Part shown: positions 58,700 through 64,000 of the stretch, in pieces | Layout of the letters: each line of letters opens with the position of its first letter | Numbering within the stretch: the first letter of the stretch is position 1 | NCBI GenBank assembly: GCA_020152595.1 | Contig: JAIGNY010000176.1 | Span: forward strand, 946,001 to 1,010,000 | From: Chiridota heheva | Lineage: Eukaryota > Echinodermata > Holothuroidea > Apodida > Chiridotidae | Direction: 5' to 3' | DNA: 64,000 nucleotides | Notes under the pieces: model-generated | The model's input: the letters and a program-made list of their open reading frames with translations, nothing else | Databases searched by the model: none | Told to the model about the DNA's origin: nothing | Position numbers and translations under genes: made by a program

Positions 58700-59250
58700 A
58701 ACTTGTAAAGTAATGAGAATACACTGTAGCTCAAAATCTTCAAAAATAATGTTAGTTTGTGTTGATTTTCAGCCATTTTGGCACGTTTATGTATTACAGA
58801 CAAGAAATCTTTCAAGGGCTTTGCCTTTCGCCCTCTGGCCCGTCCTGGATCCCTACCCTTGCTCAGCCCAAGGACCCCATGATTTTTCATTTGCATTTTG
58901 GAACTTGTGTTGATTTTAAGCCATTTTGGGGCATCATAAACAAGAAATGTTCAGGATTCTCCCTTGAACGCCTGTACAATTTTGCCAGATTTTTCTCAAT
59001 TGTTTAGAAGAATTTTTTTTTTCTGCTTGTTTAGAAGTGATAGCCTATAGGTATTAACATGAGAATTTGAAAGTGTCTTCTTTTCATAACAAATTGTGTC
59101 AGTTTGTGTTGATTTTCAGCCATTCTGGTGGAACAAAAACAATTATTTTGCAAGGGCCTTATGCTGTTTCGTAGTTTCGTGTTTGGTATTTCAGTACTGT
59201 TCCCCAAAGCCGAAATGTCTGGCGATGATACTGTTTGAGGAATGGGAGGA
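58700..59250 (+). repeat. further copies of the GGGGCATC/GTTGATTTTCAGCC family
   Basis: GTGTTGATTTTCAGCCATT occurs at about 58757, 58907 (as TTTTAAGCC) and 59106, each followed by an ACAAGAAAT-like or ACAAAAACAATT word. A G-run lies at 59251-59262. Confidence 0.6.
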
Positions 59251-59424
59251 GGAGGGGGGGGGGGAAGGGAGGAGTGTCTGATCCAAATTGTTCTATATTG
59301 TGTGATTGTAAACACATGTATATCGTTTATAGATAAGTCGGGCAAGTGCAAATTATCGTCGGGAAAATTTGTCTTGCACACCCCTGCTGTCGAAGTCTAG
59401 TTACGCCCCTGCGCAGACCCAGTA

Positions 59425-59520
59425 ATTTATTGGTCGATAAATTTCCCCCACTATACGATTGGTTCACTATGGAAATGTGAATTTCGGCCATGTAACATTA
59501 TTTGAATAAGTTTTGCGAAA
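59425..59520 (+). mobile_element. MITE family A 3' fragment
   Basis: TTGGTCGATAAATTTCCCCC, ATACGATTGGTTCACTATGG and CATGTAACATTATTTGAA correspond to 30430-30515 of the complete MITE. Confidence 0.65.
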
Positions 59521-59539
59521 ATTGCTGACTTAGAGAATT

Positions 59540-59745
59540 GCTTCCCTCTACAACCATATTTAATCCTCCTCTTTTCACCCATGCACCTCTCTCTCGATCC
59601 CAGCTTCTGACTTTTAGTTCTTGTTTTCTCTCATTTTTTTTTCCTTCTTACCTCTAGTATGATCTGACCTCTCAGGCACAATTTGACCCTTGGTGTCGTG
59701 GTGCCGTTAAGCCCTCATCAATCAATCAAACAAACAAACTTATCA
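59540..59745 (+). mobile_element. LINE 3' end with CAAT/CAAA tail
   Basis: A 3' UTR with CACCCATGCACCTC, TGATCTGACCTCTCAGGCAC and GTGCCGTTAAGCCCTCATCA, then a CAATCAATCAAACAAACAAA tail. Same family as 51300-51485 and 17230-17440. Confidence 0.75.
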
Positions 59746-59827
59746 TTGTATTAAAGTCAATTCAAGTTTTGAATTCTCAACAAAACAAATTCTTAAAATT
59801 TCAGGTGGTAAATGTTGGTTGTCTTAA

Positions 59828-60135
59828 ATATGCATATTTAAACTCGACGAGATTTGTTTCAGTAAAAGCACATTTCATGGAGAACTATTTCACCATGGAC
59901 CCACACCAAAAACGGAGTGATTTGGTAAAGGTGTATAACACCTCTTCACTTCAGCCTAAAAAAGGGCCAAAACCTCTATTGAAAGTACCCATATCCGAGA
60001 GATATTAGATGGTACTTTTTGGAAAACATTACAAAAGATCCCAAATCTATAGCATTCTGGTACAAAAAGGACCCCGAACTTGACTCTTTCATCGTAGGCT
60101 TCAATAGGGAAAATAATTAGTTCCGTGCTACCTGT
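59828..60135 (+). repeat. ~305-bp direct repeat, left copy
   Basis: It shares GAGATTTGTTTCAGTAAAAG, GGTGTATAACACCTCTTCAC, TTAGATGGTACTTTTTGGAA, AAAAAGGACCCCGAACTTGA and AATTAGTTCCGTGCTACCTG with the right copy at 61535-61848. I considered LTRs, but no TG...CA ends or primer-binding site are visible. Confidence 0.85.
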
Positions 60136-61534
60136 AGCGAGACTGGGTATATTACATGTACTTTTAAGAAGGAAAGTGGCAATTTCAAAATATTTGATAG
60201 AAATATTATTAATTAAGCACAAAAAGTGACATTTCTGGCTCAGATGACCCAGATTGAGGAGAAAATTGGCCATTTCATTGATCCACCTAATCAATTCTGC
60301 AAATGTTGGCAAGTATACACAGTAAGGTACGGTAACCTACAAAAAAATGTTAGGCAATTAAAGTCTAAATCATATAGCCAATAGGCTGATAGGTGATTAT
60401 TCATGAAAAGAACCATTATATTTCACCTAAAGTAATGTGCTTGAGGAAAAAGGAAAAGGGGATGGGGGGGAACAGTAGTTTTTCTCTGGGCCTGATTTTA
60501 AAGCTATTCAAGGGCTTTCCTTCATAAGAATAGGCATTTTCTGAGGTAAACTGGCCCTATTTTCATTGAAAGACTGAATTGTATTAACTTTTTGTATACA
60601 AAATGGTATTCAACTTGAAAACAAGTCCTTTTTGATGTATCTTTAAGTTTCTTCGCAGTAGGTCTGGCCAATTGTAGCATTTGATTTTATGAAAATGTAT
60701 TTGATTGAACTGATAAATGTTCATATTTTTTGGGCTGAAATCTGTCACTTAGATTGGCATAGGTCATCACAGGTCACTAAATTACATTGTTTTAGTTGAT
60801 AAAGGTCATGACTTTGCACTTAAAAGTTGTCATAAAAGTTAAATAACAGTCATTTTTTTCATGGTTCAGCAAAACAGAGAGACTAAATTTGCACTAAATA
60901 GGCTTGTTTTGGGGGTATAGCATACTTGTTGCTGAATTTAGAGAAGAACGGGCATGGTTTTTAGAGATTTTAATGGGAAAATGTGCTTTCAAGCTATAGA
61001 ATAGTGCAATTAATGGATCCAATCATATTTTCATGCAAATTGGCTAATTTCTTGGTTATTAGCTATATTCCCAAGGGTACGCATCCAAAGTTAGCCCTCA
61101 TAACATACGTACATGTTTGTAGGAACCACCCCCTATAAAAAAATATTTAAAAAAACATTTCCCAAGGGAATACTATTTTCTTACTGTTTTTGTTGGTTTT
61201 AATGATAAACCATTATGAGCATATCATACTTGTGTATTTTTCATATGTTACACATTGCACAGTCAAATGCTAGCTGTTTTTCTGGGACCCAAATGGTCCA
61301 GTGGAATTTTGGGTCATACAAGGTTGGTGAGAATCTAGCACCGAAGTTTGTGCTACTATACTGCTATAGGTAGCACGGAACTAATAAGGTATCACTCCGT
61401 CATCCAAAAAAGAGAACCTTCAGAGAAAAGACTAAAAAAAATATTTTCGAGAGGTCCCATTTCAAGGGACAAAAAGCTAAGAAGTAGACAATTTAAGGAA
61501 TAGTGGAGAAAGGATAGGTTTTGACTATTCATAT
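60136..61534. other. segment between the direct repeats
   Basis: Mostly AT-rich. 61360-61400 contains the inverse of the repeat end (AGGTAGCACGGAACTAAT). No polymerase or gag motifs are seen. Confidence 0.45.
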
Positions 61535-61848
61535 CCAAACTCGAGGAGATTTGTTTCAGTAAAAGTTTCATGGGAACTATTTTACTATGTACCCACACCA
61601 AAATTGAAGTAATTTTGTGAGGGTGTATAACACCTCTTCACTTCAGCCTAAAAACAGGGCCAAAACCTCTGGTAACCTCTATTGAAAGTACTCTCATCCT
61701 GTCATCCAAGAGATATTAGATGGTACTTTTTGGAAAACATCGCAAAAGATCTCAAATCTATAACATCCTAATACAAAAAGGACCCCGAACTTGACTCTTC
61801 CAAGATAGGCTTCAATGGGGAAAATAATTAGTTCCGTGCTACCTGGTT
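61535..61848 (+). repeat. ~310-bp direct repeat, right copy
   Basis: The second copy of 59828-60135, with a short insertion (GGTAACCTCT near 61670). It ends in GTGCTACCTG, directly followed by the first unit of the 20-bp array. Confidence 0.85.
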
Positions 61849-63123
61849 GCGTGAATCGCTTGCTGGTCGCGTGAATCGCTTCCTGGTCGCGTGAATTGTT
61901 TCTTGGTCGCGTGAATCGCTTCTTGGTTGCAAAAATTGCTTCTTGGTTGCGTGAATCGCTTTCTGGTCGCGTGAATAGCTTCTTGGTCGCGTGAATCGCG
62001 TGAATCTTGCTGGTCGCGTGAATCGCTTCTTGGTTGCGAAAATCGCTTCCTGGTTGCGTGAATCGCTTTCTGGTCGCGTGAATCGCTTCCTGGTCGCGTG
62101 AATCGCTTCCTGGTCGCGTGAATCGCTTTCTGGTCGCGTGAATCGCTTCCTGGTCGCGTGAATCGCTTTCTGGTCGCGTGAATCGCTTCCTGGTCGCGTG
62201 AATCGCTTTCTGGTTGCGTGAATCGCTTGCTGGTCGCGGTCGCGTGAATCGCTTGCTGGTCGCGTGAATCGCTTGCTGGTCGCGTGAATCGCTTGCTGGT
62301 CGCGTGAATCGCTTGCTGGTCGCGTGAATCGCTTGCTGGTCGCGTGAATCGCTTGCTGGTCGCGTGAATCGCTTGCTGGTCGCGTGAATCGCTTGCTGGT
62401 CGCGTGAATCGCTTTCTGGTCGCGTGAATCGCTTCCTGGTCGCGTGAATCGCTTGCTGGTCGCGTGAATCGCTTGCTGGTCGCGTGGTTGCTGGTCGCGT
62501 GAATCGCTTGCTGGTCGCGTGAATGCTTTCTGGTGAATCGTCGAGTGAATCGCTTCTGGTCGCTGAATCGTTGGTCGCGTGAATTGCTTTCTGGTTGCGT
62601 GAATTGCTTCCTGGTTGCGTGAATCGCTTCCTGGTTGCGTGAATCGCTTTCTGGTTGCGTTAATCGCTTCCTGGTTGCGTGAATCGCTTGCTGGTTGCGT
62701 GAATTGCTTCCTGGTCGCGTGAATCGAATCCTGGTTGCGTGAATCGCTTTCTGGTTGCGTGAATTGCTTCCTGGCTGCGTGAATCGCTTTCTGGTTGCGT
62801 GAATTGCTTCCTGGTTGCGTGAATTGCTTCCTGGTTGCGTGAATCGCTTCCTGGTTGCGTTAATCGCTTCCTGGTCGCGTGAATCGCTTCCTGGTCGCGT
62901 GAATCGCTGGTCGCGTGGTCTGGTCGCGTGAATCGCTTCTGGTTGCGTGCCTGAATCGCTTCCTGGCCGCGTTCCTTGTTGCGTAAATCGCTTCCTGGTT
63001 GCGTTAATCGTTTCCTGGTCGTGTGAATCGCTTTCTGGTTGCGTGAATCGCTTCCTGGTTGCGTTAATCGCTTCCTGGTCGCGTGAATCGTTTCCTGGTC
63101 GCGTGAATTACTTCCTGGTCACA
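61849..63123. repeat. 20-bp GC-rich tandem array (~62 copies)
   Basis: The unit is GGTCGCGTGAATCGCTTCCT. CpG-rich copies with GGTCGCG dominate the left half; GGTTGCG copies, consistent with CpG decay, dominate 62580-62860. Some rearranged units lie at 62520-62580 and 62900-62960. This is the most GC-rich stretch of the window. Confidence 0.97.
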
Positions 63124-64000
63124 TACCTTTAAAGCATTTTCATTGGTACCATTTTCTGGGCATGCCCTTTCAAGAACTGCCATATTCTTTCCAGACCTTC
63201 ACCTGTTCACAATGTGCAAACATGCATGCAAACGATGGTTGGTGAAATTTCTTGACCTGTGCATGGGGAAAATTTTGAGAAGATAAATTAGAGAGGGAAC
63301 GGGAAAATTATTTGGAATATTTTTTTAGGCTTAGAGAAAGAATTCGTGTTTGTTCAACTCCCGACCTTCTACAGGGTAAATACCAGTGGCATAGCCAGCA
63401 TTACAACAGTGAGGTGGTTCGAGAAGGTCCTACACCTCTCCCAAGAGGAAGTGTTAAAATTTAGCCAACTTCCGAGGGCATATAAAAAACAAAAATTATC
63501 CCAATTTTTGCCAATTTCTTTTAAAAAGTCTGTGGGGGTAGAAGGTCCGGACTCCTCCCCATCTACTTCCGTATACACGTAAAATAAGTAGCTTAAAATG
63601 TACTTTATTAGGTGACATTTAGCCTATCCCTTAGGTATTCATTTTGCCACACGCGTACAACACTAGCAGACTAGGAACACATTTGGTTGTGACAATTAGG
63701 ATTCCGATACGCATACAACTAGTGAGACTTAGGCTACATGAAGAATGTGTAGAAGGAATATTTAATTTTTTGTACAAAAGTCATCAAACTTTAATTTGTA
63801 AAAATTCTTATTCTTTGAATATCAGAATTTCAAAGTTTTAGATTGGTGGAAATATTTACACAAATACTGACAAACCAATCGATAATAGCAGTGGTAGTTA
63901 CGCCACAGGTACATACCAAATTGACTGGCAACATGACAAACAATTTTCTTCGGATGTAAGTTTCTTTTTAGATGTAGCCTATGCTTTACACACAAAAGTA
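63124..64000. other. intergenic right end
   Basis: No gene recognised. A 78-codon open frame at 63346-63582 has no family resemblance. Confidence 0.4.

Noticed and set aside
59828-61848. LTR retrotransposon (two direct repeats)
   Set aside because: No TG...CA termini, primer-binding site, polypurine tract or pol motifs could be found between the repeats.
63346-63582. 78-codon ORF near the right end
   Set aside because: It is short and open on both strands, with no family match or splice context.

Overview
This is animal nuclear DNA: AT-rich, intron-rich and full of repeats, with no bacterial gene organisation. One real protein-coding gene is visible, on the + strand: the 3' half of the gene for importin-11 (IPO11, RanBP11), a HEAT-repeat karyopherin. 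I could follow sixteen coding exons from 1344 to the stop codon at 45255-45257. Their reading phases join exactly and give about 531 residues, matching roughly residues 445 to the C-terminus of the ~975-residue vertebrate protein as I remember it. The upstream exons, including the Ran-binding N-terminus, lie left of the window. The divergence from vertebrates and the types of repeats suggest a marine invertebrate, perhaps an echinoderm, hemichordate or cephalochordate. That is inference; no species is identified.

Layout. 1-973 is the end of a 49-bp satellite array in an IPO11 intron. From 1344 to 45257 the exons are small (41-165 nt) and widely spaced, and many introns hold their own unrelated tandem array: 120 bp (3841-4690), 68 bp (5839-9568), 18 bp (12754-12892), 60/72 bp (15915-16470), 48 bp (18951-19281), 40 bp (21662-22559), about 20 bp (28588-28785), 25 bp (31838-33104), 32 bp (34769-38805) and 65 bp (42273-44024). 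Downstream of the gene (45258-64000) I see no host gene, only repeats: 290-, 170-, 22-, 49-, 19- and 20-bp families. Sharply periodic arrays make up more than a quarter of the window.

Mobile elements. There is an RTE-like LINE on the - strand (23745-26140) with a broken reverse transcriptase, a second RTE-like tail (14600-14950), and a family of 5'-truncated LINE 3' ends sharing one terminal motif (17230-17440, 48600-48900, 51080-51485, 59540-59745). A probably related fragment with an RNase H remnant lies at 16490-17020. There are several tRNA-derived SINEs, one with a 12-bp target-site duplication, two MITE-like families, and a decayed ORF of a widespread invertebrate nuclease-like family (38826-39960) inside an IPO11 intron.

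Most notable observations: (1) the intron at 5468-9786 has AT-AC ends, an exact U12-type 5' splice site and a U12-like branch site, and it holds about 55 copies of a 68-bp repeat; (2) the 19-bp array at 54878-57190 appears to have grown from an internal segment of a dispersed MITE-like element whose unexpanded copy is at 30181-30538; (3) three unrelated arrays share a short perfect dyad in each unit; (4) the 65-bp array sits between inverted repeat arms; (5) the splice donor after the exon at 12282-12446 is triplicated. Almost all long ORFs here are by-products of tandem repeats. I found no convincing new multigene system.
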